Shown one piece after another: positions 1 through 12,250 of a DNA stretch of 35,000 nt (positions are counted from its first letter, which is position 1; each line of letters begins with the position of its first letter). Source of the DNA: Leptospira weilii (GTDB lineage Bacteria; Spirochaetota; Leptospiria; Leptospirales; Leptospiraceae); NCBI RefSeq assembly GCF_006874765.1, contig NZ_CP040840.1, positions 747,501 through 782,500 of the forward strand. The letters run 5' to 3'. Position numbers and translations under genes: made by a program. The notes beneath the pieces are model-generated. The model worked only from the letters and a program-made list of their open reading frames with translations, did not search any database and was not told where the DNA came from.

Positions 1-844
<844 letters not shown>

Positions 845-862
845 CCTGAAACTGGTTAAGAT

Positions 863-1411
<549 letters not shown>

Positions 1412-1476
1412 AGCCGTTTTTTAATCTTTACAGAGAAATTTGGATTATTATGATCAAAAAACAGAGAGGTTAAGGT

Positions 1477-1767
1477 ATGAAAAAGTTCCAAAGCTTGTTT
1501 TTTATTTTTACGATTTTAGTTTCTTTATTCCTGATTAAAAATCTTTCTGCAGACGGTTGTTATATTTGTACTTCCGGGTCCGCGGATCATTGTAGAGACT
1601 ATTGCAGGTATGTTGGTTCCGATACATTTGATAACAGAAAAAAATGTCAGGACAAAGGTTGTAAGGTAGGAGGTACCGCTTCTTGCCCGACCGCTTCCAA
1701 CTACAAAGTTTGCTCCGCTAAGGCGAGTATTTCCACTTCGGAATTTTTCGTTTCCAACCATTATTAG
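1477..1767 (+). CDS. small secreted cysteine-rich protein of unknown function
   Basis: The product is 96 residues. Residues 1-25 form a clear Sec signal peptide (MKKF, then a hydrophobic core of about 18 residues, then LSA before DGC), so the mature protein is about 70 residues. It contains eight cysteines spaced CxxC, CxxxC, CxxxxC and two more near the C-terminus, which implies a disulfide-stabilised periplasmic or exported domain. A purine-rich AGAGAGG about ten bases upstream supports the ATG at 1477. There is no lipobox-like cysteine directly after the signal peptide core, although a cysteine lies three residues after the likely cleavage site, so lipidation is not excluded. I do not recognise a family. 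The gene stands 65 bases after yqgE and is followed by about 1 kb of non-coding DNA. Confidence 0.65.
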   Translation: MKKFQSLFFIFTILVSLFLIKNLSADGCYICTSGSADHCRDYCRYVGSDTFDNRKKCQDKGCKVGGTASCPTASNYKVCSAKASISTSEFFVSNHY

Positions 1768-2820
1768 TAAATTCTCATGCGATCTCAATTGGAGATCCCC
1801 CAAGTATGTGTTTTATTTTTCTATTGAAAGTCATTTACAAGGTGGAATTTGTTTTTTAAGATAATGACTTTCAAGAATTGAACGGCAAGGAAGCGCTTTT
1901 CAAAATAGGCAAGAATTGTATGGAGGGTCGCTTTCTTTGAGTTGAAGACCTGTTTCAAAGCCTTAAAAAAATCAGTTACAAATCATTCAATCAATTTGGA
2001 ATAAAAGTGCGGGAGTTCTCACAGATTACGTTACCTTGTGTCGTTTATGGGTTTTGGAATAAGAGGCCGTCTCAAAACCTTAAAAAGACATCTCTAAACG
2101 ATCCGACAAGTTTCTAAAAAAACGTGGAGTTCTCACAGATTACATCGTATTGCCGGTTTTTTCCTGTCGTTTAAGATTGTAGTAGTTCCTACATTTTGAT
2201 ATTTTGAGACGGTTCTAAGTCTTTTTCGTTATTCAATTTCTGTGGGAGCCATACGCTCTGAAGCAGTCTCTTCAAACGATTTCGCCTTTCCTTTCTAATA
2301 AACGTGAGTTCGGCGTGATTCATTTTTCTGTAGGAATTTGAACTTATCCCGAAACTTCAGAATGCAGAAACTTCAACAAGAGTCTTCCAACGATAAAATT
2401 TGTTCGAAAGCTCATAACCTATCCAGTAAGATTAATCTGTGGAAGTTACTACGCTTTGTTCCGAATTTACTGAATACTGATTTCTTTTAAAGCGTGTCTT
2501 AAAACCATTCGATCTTATCAGAATCTCTGCGGATCGCTGCAATTGTTCCTGCGTTTTGGGGTAATCTCTTAAAATTTTGGGACAAGTTCTTTGTAAAATC
2601 TATTCTTAAAATGTGGGAACTAGAACAAATCGCGATTTTAAGAACAAATTTTAAAAGCAGGGACTCTTGCTTTTAAAAAATTCTTTTTCATTTTCAACCA
2701 CCGAACTGACGTTTATTATTTTTAAATCCATAAGTTGGATCAAAATCCATCATTACGCATAACGTCATAATTAGCGCGGCTCACATAGGAAAAATTTTTG
2801 TCATTGTTAATTTTACGCGT
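1768..2820. other. gene-free stretch of about 1 kb with degenerate dispersed repeats
   Basis: No plausible gene is seen on either strand. The DNA contains several degenerate copies of a short module with the word GTTCTCACAGATTAC (around 2014 and 2128) and runs such as CAAAACCTTAAAAA at several places. A sequence near 1950-2015 is clearly related to one near 18485-18545 (both read CCTTAAAA, then ATCRGTTACAA, then ATCATTCA, then AATAAAA). A single end of the GTGAGTTCGG element occurs at 2301-2313. This looks like an accumulation of small mobile or decayed repeats. Confidence 0.6.
2067..2212. repeat. inverted-repeat-bounded intergenic element, about 146 bp
   Basis: Perfect 11-bp inverted termini bound it: CCGTCTCAAAA at 2067-2077 and TTTTGAGACGG at 2202-2212. 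It contains the GTTCTCACAGATTAC word and a TAGTAGTTCCTACA-like palindromic word. A degenerate relative lies at about 2496-2583, bounded by GTCTTAAAACC and TTTTGGGAC. It has no coding capacity. Confidence 0.55.
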
Positions 2821-3843
2821 TTATTTCGCACCGATCCATTTGTATTTTTCATATGGAGGATCGATTTCCAAAACTTGTACCTGCCCTTGATCGATCAATT
2901 TTCGAATCAAAGAATGTAGAATTGCAAGTGCCGTATTGTAGTAACTGCTGTTCGCCACTTTTTCTCCCATTGCTTCGAGAACCAAAGTGGAGAGGTCCTG
3001 ATCGTCTTCTTTCAATCTGCGCACCACACCTCTTTCTAAAAGATTTAGAGTTTTCGAAATCAATTTAATCGCTCTTTGGGGATCCTCCGGTTCCGGTCCA
3101 TGTGCGGGGAGAAGCCTTCGGATAGATAATTTGGAAAGACGATCCAAAGAACGATGGTAATCGTATAAGTTTCCGTCGATCTCTGCGTAAATAGAGGAGA
3201 TGTTTTGAAGTACTAAATCGCCCGTAAAGTAAATCTTTTCTCCCAAGATATAAGGAGTTAAATGCCATCGATTGTGGCCGGGAGTATGCAGAACTCCGAT
3301 TTCTCTGCCTCCTGCCTTAATCACGTCCCCTTCCACGAGTTCCACATCGAAATCCAAATACGGATCTACTCTTTCCGAATTGTCCAAAGCATCATGAAAT
3401 TCGAATATACCAGTATCCACTCTTTTGAGTTCTGCGGCTCTTGCTGTATTGTCGTGATGACCTTTATACACGAGCCTTCTCATGGCTCTTTGAAAAACTT
3501 GAACGAATTCCACATAATTTCCAATCTCCAAGGCCATTCCCGTCATCGCGTACAGCTTTGCGTCTGTATAATAGCGTAGGGTCAAAGCGGCGCTCATATG
3601 ATCAAGATGGTTGTGGGTGTAGATGATATGTTTGATTTTACTTAAAGAAAGGCCGATCGTTTTCAAAGCTCTTTGTAAAAGCCCCAGGTTTTCGATGTAA
3701 CCGGAGTCGATGATGGTAGGTTCTCCGTCTGGAAGAATGTAAATATTGTTGGGTGAATAGAAAGGCTGAGGAATTTCGGTCTTAAAGATTCCGTCCCCGA
3801 TGTTCTTTACTTCCGGAATAGAATCATATCGGTGGATTTTCAT
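2821..3843 (-). CDS. metallo-beta-lactamase fold hydrolase
   Basis: The protein is 340 residues and soluble, with no signal peptide. The full MBL metal site is visible. The HxHxDH motif reads THNHLDH in the first third, the next histidine is in HTPGHNRWH, the bridging aspartate is in TGDLV, and the last histidine is in LLPAHGPE. The C-terminal third is helical with a winged-helix-like tail, as in the LACTB2/GloB-like branch of the superfamily. Such proteins hydrolyse thioesters, phosphodiesters or lactones, and the substrate cannot be read from this sequence. The gene is monocistronic, with repeat-rich DNA on both sides. Start: the ATG at 3843 gives MKIHRYDSIPEVKN, which places the MBL core at the normal distance. 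Confidence 0.88.
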   Translation of the reverse strand: MKIHRYDSIPEVKNIGDGIFKTEIPQPFYSPNNIYILPDGEPTIIDSGYIENLGLLQRALKTIGLSLSKIKHIIYTHNHLDHMSAALTLRYYTDAKLYAMTGMALEIGNYVEFVQVFQRAMRRLVYKGHHDNTARAAELKRVDTGIFEFHDALDNSERVDPYLDFDVELVEGDVIKAGGREIGVLHTPGHNRWHLTPYILGEKIYFTGDLVLQNISSIYAEIDGNLYDYHRSLDRLSKLSIRRLLPAHGPEPEDPQRAIKLISKTLNLLERGVVRRLKEDDQDLSTLVLEAMGEKVANSSYYNTALAILHSLIRKLIDQGQVQVLEIDPPYEKYKWIGAK

Positions 3844-3953
3844 TCGATTCTCCCTAAGTGCAAGGGATCCTTCTTTGGATACAAGTTCTTTGGACGCACA
3901 AAAGTCTGCAATTGAAATTTCAAATAAAAGTCTCGGCCCAAAACGCTCTCAAT

Positions 3954-3992
<39 letters not shown>

Positions 3993-4105
3993 AATTTGGG
4001 GTTTTTAACTCCGGAATTCTTTCACCGTGCTTCATGATATGTGTAAACCTTTTTTTAGGACCTTTACGCTTTGTAGCTGATTTTGTTCATCAGGCGACCT
4101 GATTT

Positions 4106-4199
4106 TACTGATCCCTATAAAATAGAGTACCGTTGATTTGAGCGCAAATCCCACGTTTAGACACGGAATTTTAGACACTCTATCATGTAGAGATGAGTA
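4106..4199 (+). repeat. 94-bp inverted-repeat element, copy 1
   Basis: The ends are imperfect inverted repeats of about 25 bp: the left reads TACTGATCCCTATAAAATAG and the right ends in CATGTAGAGATGAGTA (about 18 of 25 positions pair). Inside is a small hairpin, GATTTG-AGCG-CAAATC. Three further copies of 93-94 bp lie at 5990-6083, 12683-12775 (opposite orientation) and 28014-28107. No open frame is conserved among the copies, so this is a MITE-like or REP-like element. Confidence 0.75.
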
Positions 4200-4260
4200 G
4201 TGCGCAGAGTCGTGCTCGAACTCAATATTTTTCCCTATGGGTCAAAATACAGTGCTTCAG

Positions 4261-4317
4261 TCAAGAAATTGTATATTTCTTTTATTATATTCTTATTATA
4301 TAGTTCCAATTTCTTGA
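4261..4317. repeat. AT-rich inverted repeat
   Basis: Perfect 11-bp arms, TCAAGAAATTG at 4261-4271 and CAATTTCTTGA at 4307-4317, enclose 35 bases that are almost entirely A and T. It lies downstream of phoU (minus strand) with no T-run, so it is not a typical terminator. Confidence 0.45.
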
Positions 4318-4580
4318 TTCCGCATCGCTCGCTCACGCAGAAAGTCTTTTGAATGATACTGACCGCCACCTGAAAAATGACACCTGTGATCTTGTGGTTG
4401 AACGATTTACGAAATCGAATTGCCATCTTGAGAGCGGGAATTGAAGTTTGTGCCGCACGAAGTTCTTTGCTCGCCGTAAAAAATTATTTTCTTTTCAGTT
4501 TACATATTGAAAGACATAGAATTATATTTACAGAATATTCTAAAATTATAAATCTCTGAATATGACGAAAAAAAGAGCGG

Positions 4581-5297
<717 letters not shown>

Positions 5298-6095
5298 AAG
5301 ATTAAGAATCAGACGAACAAGGGTTCGAGTAAAAAGAATCCTTCTTAAAAAATATGTTTGGTCAAGTAGATTTTCTTTTCAGAAAATCTTACCTTTTTGA
5401 GTCTTGATAATCGGAATTTTATTTCTTTCGAGGGACTTTTCCATGATGAAAATTGTCATTCGAATTCTATATCATACAGTGCTACTACATTTTACCGATT
5501 ATCGGGTTAAAATCGCTTAAAAACCTTCCATCGCTTTCGAGAAACTGTTGTATAACGTTCGAATCCATTTTTGAGACGATTTTTAACTTTTTTCTTTGGG
5601 AGAAAAGCTTACGTCGAAAATTTCCATTGTCATTGTCACGGGTTTTTATTGTCTTTTTGTGTAATTTTTTTAATGAGACATTTTGGAGGAAGGTTTTTCC
5701 GCAAGCGTACTGGTAAAATTCAATTTCAAAACTTCAAATCCGATTCTGTGGTTCGTAAATAGGATTGTTGATTCCAAAAAAAGAAATAGAGTTTTAGAAT
5801 CCGATTCTTTTCGCATTTACTACTCGGCCGCTTGAAAATGATACTCGAAAATAAGCGGTCGGTTTTGCAAAAGTGCAGCGGTTCTCAAAAATTAAGTCAA
5901 ATCGGGAAATCCCGGCTTTTTAGAGTAAGATTCTAATTTTCGAAATAAGTTTGTCATAGTATTCTATTCGTGCGTTCGAGTAGTAATACTACTCGATCTC
6001 TATAAAATCGGGCACCGTCAATTTGACCGCAAAACACTGATTCCATGTCAAATATTAGGTACTTTATTATATAGTTATTAGTAAAACAGTTCCGA
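5298..6095. other. intergenic region of about 800 bp, no gene seen
   Basis: Short open frames exist but have low-complexity composition and no recognisable domain. The only structured content I see is the 94-bp element at 5990-6083. Confidence 0.5.
5990..6083 (+). repeat. 94-bp inverted-repeat element, copy 2 (diverged)
   Basis: This has the same length and orientation as the copy at 4106. It shares CTCTATAAAAT at the left, ACCGTCAATTTGA and CCGCAAA inside, and ATTAGTA at the right end, but the middle has drifted. It ends 12 bases before the stop codon of the MAPEG gene. Confidence 0.6.
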
Positions 6096-6518
<423 letters not shown>

Positions 6519-6732
6519 TCCACTCTCCACGATTGTTATTTCGGAGAATAGAATCAACTCAGTGTTGAAAAGCAAGTCGGATTTAGGAGTCCTTTTTACA
6601 TTTATTTCGGATTTTGTTTTTACGGCAGGCGGTTTCAAAATTTTGATCGCCTTCGATTTCTCAAAGTTAGTCTTAAATAACATGAGTTCGGTATAACAAA
6701 ATGCGAAAGCGATTCTATGTTGTGACCTGGCT

Positions 6733-6910
6733 GCCGATCCATAGAGAGGCAGCCGCTGAGTTAAGCCGATCCATAGAGAGGCAGCCGCTGAGTTAAGCCG
6801 ATCCATAGAGAGGCAGCCGCTGAGTTAAGCCGATCCATAGAGAGGCAGCCGCTGAGTTAAGCCGATCCATAGAGAGGCAGCCGCTGAGTTAAGCCGATCC
6901 ATAGAGAGGC
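6733..6910 (+). repeat. 32-bp minisatellite (VNTR), 5.6 units
   Basis: Units begin at 6733, 6765, 6797, 6829, 6861 and 6893, exactly 32 bases apart and identical by eye. Each starts GCCGATCCATAGAGAGGCAG. The sixth unit is cut after 18 bases, where the 277-bp element begins (CATCACC at 6911). Before the first unit, GGCTGCC pairs with GGCAGCC inside the unit to form a 7-bp stem. Confidence 0.95.
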
Positions 6911-7187
6911 CATCACCTTACCCACAAGTGCTTGGATTTTAAAATAAATCTGTCGGAATTCCGACAAATCCTCTGTGAAACGATCGGCCCCACCCTGATT
7001 TTTGGTGGAGGGTGATGAGCGACCCGTAGGGAGCAAATCATTGAGCCTGGAGACTCGGGAGATTTTTCTCTATCAAAAAATCATACTTCTTGCAAGTAAA
7101 AGTATCGTTCTTGTCGGAACACTTGAAAAATATCAGTTTTTGATTCTTATGATCCCAAAAGTCTTCTTAATTTGTGGGTTGGTGATG
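6911..7187 (+). mobile_element. MITE-like 280-bp element, copy A
   Basis: The ends are inverted: the left has CATCACC then CCCACAA, and the right has TTGTGGGTTGGTGATG. Internal landmarks shared with copies at 18581, 21854, 23612 and 34625 are the perfect palindrome TGTCGGAATTCCGACA, a hairpin built on CCCACCCT and GGTGGAGGG, and TTGCAAGTAAAAGT. No real gene is present; short frames inside it are by-products. Confidence 0.8.
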
Positions 7188-7407
7188 ATAGAGAACGTTT
7201 TGCTGAGTTTAGGCAGCAACACTTTAGTTTCTTATTCGCCCGAACTCACGTTAAATATGGAATCAATTTGAGTCGGGATAGTCGTAGATTGTGGCGACCC
7301 ATATTCCATTTTTTTGATGTAACACAATTGTGGTCAGCAATATGGAGATGCTCAAGATTAGTTTGCCGGTTTATGGAATTTTTCAATCGCAGATTAATAA
7401 ACCCTAA

Positions 7408-8601
<1,194 letters not shown>

Positions 8602-8899
8602 ATCGATTTCATCATTTCCGATGCGCCATAAATTAGTAAATCATCATTATCTTTGATTCACCAGTTCCCTTTTTCAAACTTTTTGACTTCCGAAAAGTGT
8701 TGTTTCGTTTCGGGATTAACAAAGGACTTTTAAGATATATTCTTTATATTCCGATCGTAATTTCTAAGTTTATCTTTCAACTTTGAGAAAGTGAAATTTT
8801 TCCAAAACAGAAATATCAAAAACTTAAAGCCACATTCATCATTTCTACGTTGTAAAAATTCTCAATCTAACGAAGGTAGGTTTTTATTCTCGTCATTTT
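8602..8899. other. AT-rich spacer between the M23 gene and the CRISPR array
   Basis: No gene is seen. It lies beyond the trailer end of the array if the array is read on the minus strand. Confidence 0.5.
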
Positions 8900-10266
<1,367 letters not shown>

Positions 10267-10992
10267 ATGGCACGTAAACCACAATACGATGAAGAATTCA
10301 AGAAGAACACGATTGAACTACTGATAAAGCCCAGAAAATCCATGACGCAGATCTCAAAAGGTTTGAGAGTTTTTGTGAATACCTTGATAAATTGGAAAAA
10401 GAAGTATCTGACGGATGATGGCTCTTTTCAATACGAACTTCGAGCAGAGAATGAACGTTTAAGGAAAGAACTGATGGAAGTAAAGGAGGGGGAGATCTTA
10501 AAAAAGTCCGCGGTCATCTTCTTGAAACCAAGGAAATGAAATATACGTTTGTAAAAAAGAATCGATTTTCGATAGAGGATACATGCAGGATTCTGAATGT
10601 GTCAAAGAGCGGTTACTATGAATGGTTGAAACGAGAAGATAGCGAGAGGGCAAAGTCCAATCAAAAGTTGGACGAAAGGATTGCGGATTCTATTTGAGGA
10701 ACATGAAAATCGATCCGGGTATCTGCGAATTCATCAAGACTTACGTTCGGAAGGGCTTGACACAAGAAACGTAGGAGAAAGCGTTCCGTTGAGTTTCCTG
10801 GAATCGTTTTTTAAAACTTTAAAGATGGAGGAAATTTACAAAAGAAAATTCAACAATAAGGAAACAAAATATTTTCTGTTTGACTATATCGAAAGATATT
10901 ACAACAGAAGGAGAAGACACTCGGCTTTAGGCTACCTGAGCCCGGTCGAGTTCAGAGAATTACCGCATCCGTCGAGGAAGCTTTTTCGTTAG
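10267..10992 (+). pseudogene. IS3 family transposase remnant (orfA plus gutted orfB)
   Basis: OrfA is read from the ATG at 10267 to the stop at 10539. It gives about 90 residues with an IS3 helix-turn-helix (YDEEFKKNTIELL, then MTQISKGLRV, then LINWKKKY) and a leucine-zipper-like ELRAENERLRKELMEV. OrfB begins at 10536 (MKYTFVKKNRFSIEDTCRIL), loses frame near 10690 where the DNA reads into a stop, and continues in another frame as [20 protein letters not shown]. It then jumps directly to [20 protein letters not shown] and the C-terminal [14 protein letters not shown]. About 130-150 residues with the DDE catalytic core are missing. The element is therefore dead through both a frameshift and an internal deletion. 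It resembles IS1500-type elements of Leptospira, but the exact IS name is not certain. Confidence 0.85.
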
Positions 10993-11093
10993 GCGAAATG
11001 CGCTAAACTAAAGCTTAATATTGAAGAATTAATGAGAAGGAGCTTGAGCGGTCTTTTGTCTAATTTCGAAGCGAAAATCATTTCATTTTAAAG

Positions 11094-11123
11094 TTGACAT
11101 TGGTATTACCAGGGTTATACCAA
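11094..11123 (+). promoter_or_regulatory. chpIK promoter with overlapping operator-like palindrome
   Basis: TTGACA at 11094-11099 (-35) and TATACC or TTATAC at 11115-11121 (-10) are 15-16 bases apart. An inverted repeat, TTGGTATTACC and GGTTATACCAA arms centred near 11112 (11100-11123), covers the spacer and the -10. The chpI ATG at 11128 lies only about 7 bases past the -10, and there is no Shine-Dalgarno sequence, so the mRNA may be leaderless. Toxin-antitoxin operons are normally repressed by the antitoxin binding such palindromes. Confidence 0.6.
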
Positions 11124-11127
11124 TAGT

Positions 11128-11376
11128 ATGAAAACGGCAATCTCAATTCCTGATGAGCTATTTAAGACCGCAGAAAAAACAGCTAAAAAGCTTGGTATTC
11201 CTCGTAGTCAGTTATTTGCAAAAGCATTAGAGGAATTTATTCAATCTCATAGTAAAGAATCCGTAACTGAGAAATTAAATAAAGTCTACAATAGTAAATC
11301 TAGCGAAACTAAAAATAACATCACTGACTTATCCGTAGAATCACTTCGCAAAAGTTTAAAAAATGATTCGTGGTGA
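11128..11376 (+). CDS. chpI: ChpI antitoxin (MazE/RHH type)
   Basis: The 82-residue product starts with a ribbon-helix-helix-like DNA-binding segment (MKTAISIPDELFKTAEKTAK, then LGIPRSQLFAKALEEFI), followed by a polar, probably disordered C-terminal half ending SLRKSLKNDSW that would wrap the toxin. It neutralises the ChpK ribonuclease and should autorepress the operon through the palindrome at its start. The reading frame overlaps chpK by 14 bases, the usual coupling for such pairs. It matches my memory of the L. interrogans chpIK locus. It lies between an IS3 remnant and an attC-like site, which fits a mobile module. Confidence 0.88.
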   Translation: MKTAISIPDELFKTAEKTAKKLGIPRSQLFAKALEEFIQSHSKESVTEKLNKVYNSKSSETKNNITDLSVESLRKSLKNDSW

Positions 11377-11704
11377 AATTTGGTGGGTAGACTTGGGAAT
11401 TCCCTTTGGAAGTGAGCCAGGATTCAAACGTCCGGTTTTGATAATTCAAGATGACTCTTTTAATCAAAGTAATATTAATACAATAGTTTCGATTGCAATT
11501 ACATCGAATTTAAATCTATCCGAAGCACCAGGTAACGTTTTAATTAGTAAGAAAGATTCGAATTTATCAAAGGATTCAGTCGTAAATGTCTCTCAAATTG
11601 TGACTTTAGATAAAAAAAGATTTCTTAATAAAGTAGGAAAACTTAAATCCAATAAACTAAATGAAGTTGAAGCGGGGCTAAAGTTAGTTACAGACTTAGA
11701 TTAA
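11363..11704 (+). CDS. chpK: ChpK toxin, MazF/PemK family mRNA endonuclease
   Basis: The 113-residue protein has the full MazF fold pattern: MIRGEIWWVDLG with the catalytic-region RGEIW, then GSEPGFKRPVLIIQDD, then NTIVSIAITSN, then SVVNVSQIVTLDKKRF near the C-terminal third. MazF toxins are sequence-specific ribonucleases that cut mRNA and stop growth when the antitoxin is lost. The start ATG overlaps the end of chpI. The length is normal and no catalytic residue appears damaged, so the toxin is likely functional. Nine bases after its stop begins the attC-like site. Confidence 0.92.
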   Translation: MIRGEIWWVDLGIPFGSEPGFKRPVLIIQDDSFNQSNINTIVSIAITSNLNLSEAPGNVLISKKDSNLSKDSVVNVSQIVTLDKKRFLNKVGKLKSNKLNEVEAGLKLVTDLD

Positions 11705-11712
11705 ATGGCACT

Positions 11713-11889
11713 GCGTCTAACTTCGTATCCTCATTGCGCTCGGCATTCGCGGTTCCGCTCACTCTCACTTTGGCCTTCCAGCACATTGTTTGGTCAGTTC
11801 GATTCGCGGGACGCGACGCTAAGGTTCACTCAAACCTCGTGCCAAGTCCTTCGCAGGCACAACATCGAGAAGGATACTTCGTTAGGCGC
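11713..11889 (+). other. integron attC-like recombination site
   Basis: The left end has GCGTCTAAC (R'' box GTCTAAC, fitting RYYYAAC), then TTC, then GTATCCT. The right end has AGGATAC (11871-11877), then TTC, then GTTAGGCGC (R' box GTTAGGC at 11881-11887, fitting GTTRRRY). The arms pair GCGYCTAAC and GTATCCT around an unpaired three-base spacer, the geometry of attC. The intervening 139 bases are more GC-rich than the neighbours and only partly self-complementary. The total length of 177 bp is long for attC. No integrase gene is in the window. An open frame across it (11705-11950) is not considered a gene. Confidence 0.55.
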
Positions 11890-11941
11890 AAGCGTCGAAA
11901 ATGATCGCGGAATTCAAAATTTCGGAGAAAAAATCTTGAAA

Positions 11942-11970
11942 TACGTATAGGATATAATATTCTATACGTA
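11942..11970 (+). promoter_or_regulatory. operator/promoter of the DUF6364-PIN toxin-antitoxin operon
   Basis: Perfect 9-bp inverted arms, TACGTATAG at 11942-11950 and CTATACGTA at 11962-11970, flank a consensus -10 TATAAT at 11953-11958. This is the layout expected for autorepression by the antitoxin. AGGA at 11970-11973 then serves as ribosome site for the ATG at 11981. Confidence 0.6.
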
Positions 11971-11980
11971 GGATTATTTC

Positions 11981-12250
11981 ATGACTACTAAATTAACTTT
12001 GTCTATTGAAAAAACCGTTATTGAAAAAGCTAAAAAATATGCGCAGAAAAGACATAAAAGCCTATCTAGCATTATTGAAGATTACTTGGCTGAATTAACA
12101 AAAGAATCTGAGCGTGAACAAAAAGTAAAAACGAAGGCTCAGGATTTAGCTCCAATAACAAAAAGTCTGGCAGGCCTTTTAAAAGGCAAAGAATACGTAG
12201 ATATTAAAGAGGATAAAGCTGCCTACTTGAGAAAGAAGCATGGCTTCTAA
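11981..12250 (+). CDS. DUF6364 family antitoxin
   Basis: The 89-residue protein begins KLTLSIEKTVIEKAKKYAQK and continues SLSSIIEDYLAELTKE, the ribbon-helix-helix pattern of DUF6364 antitoxins, with a charged linker and a C-terminal toxin-binding tail (YVDIKEDKAAYLRKKHGF). It should bind the palindromic operator just upstream and neutralise the PIN-domain protein whose gene overlaps its last 11 bases. AGGA stands seven bases before the ATG. The family is typical of mobile toxin-antitoxin modules in Leptospira and Bacteroidetes. Confidence 0.82.
   Translation: MTTKLTLSIEKTVIEKAKKYAQKRHKSLSSIIEDYLAELTKESEREQKVKTKAQDLAPITKSLAGLLKGKEYVDIKEDKAAYLRKKHGF

Larger units (their letters stand above)
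6682..7252 (+). repeat. GTGAGTTCGG element, interrupted copy
   Basis: The left half (6682-6729) matches bases from 19415 onward: GAGTTCGGTATAACAAAATG, then AAAGCGATT, then ATGTTG. The right half (7210-7252) matches the rest of that copy: TAGGCAGCAACACTTTAG, then TTTCTTATT, then CCGAACTCACGTT. About 480 bp of other DNA, a 32-bp minisatellite and a 277-bp element, separate the halves here but not at 19413. Confidence 0.65.

Noticed and set aside
6519..6806. N-terminal extension of the MAPEG gene through the 32-bp minisatellite
   Set aside because: No family support; a good ribosome site and membrane helix start at 6518.
7002..7271. Short open frames inside the 280-bp elements (also near 22000, 23600-24000 and 34773)
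   Set aside because: They recur only because the repeat recurs, are on both strands, and lack ribosome sites and domains.
11705..11950. Open frame of 81 codons after chpK
   Set aside because: It coincides with the attC-like site; no domain and no ribosome site.
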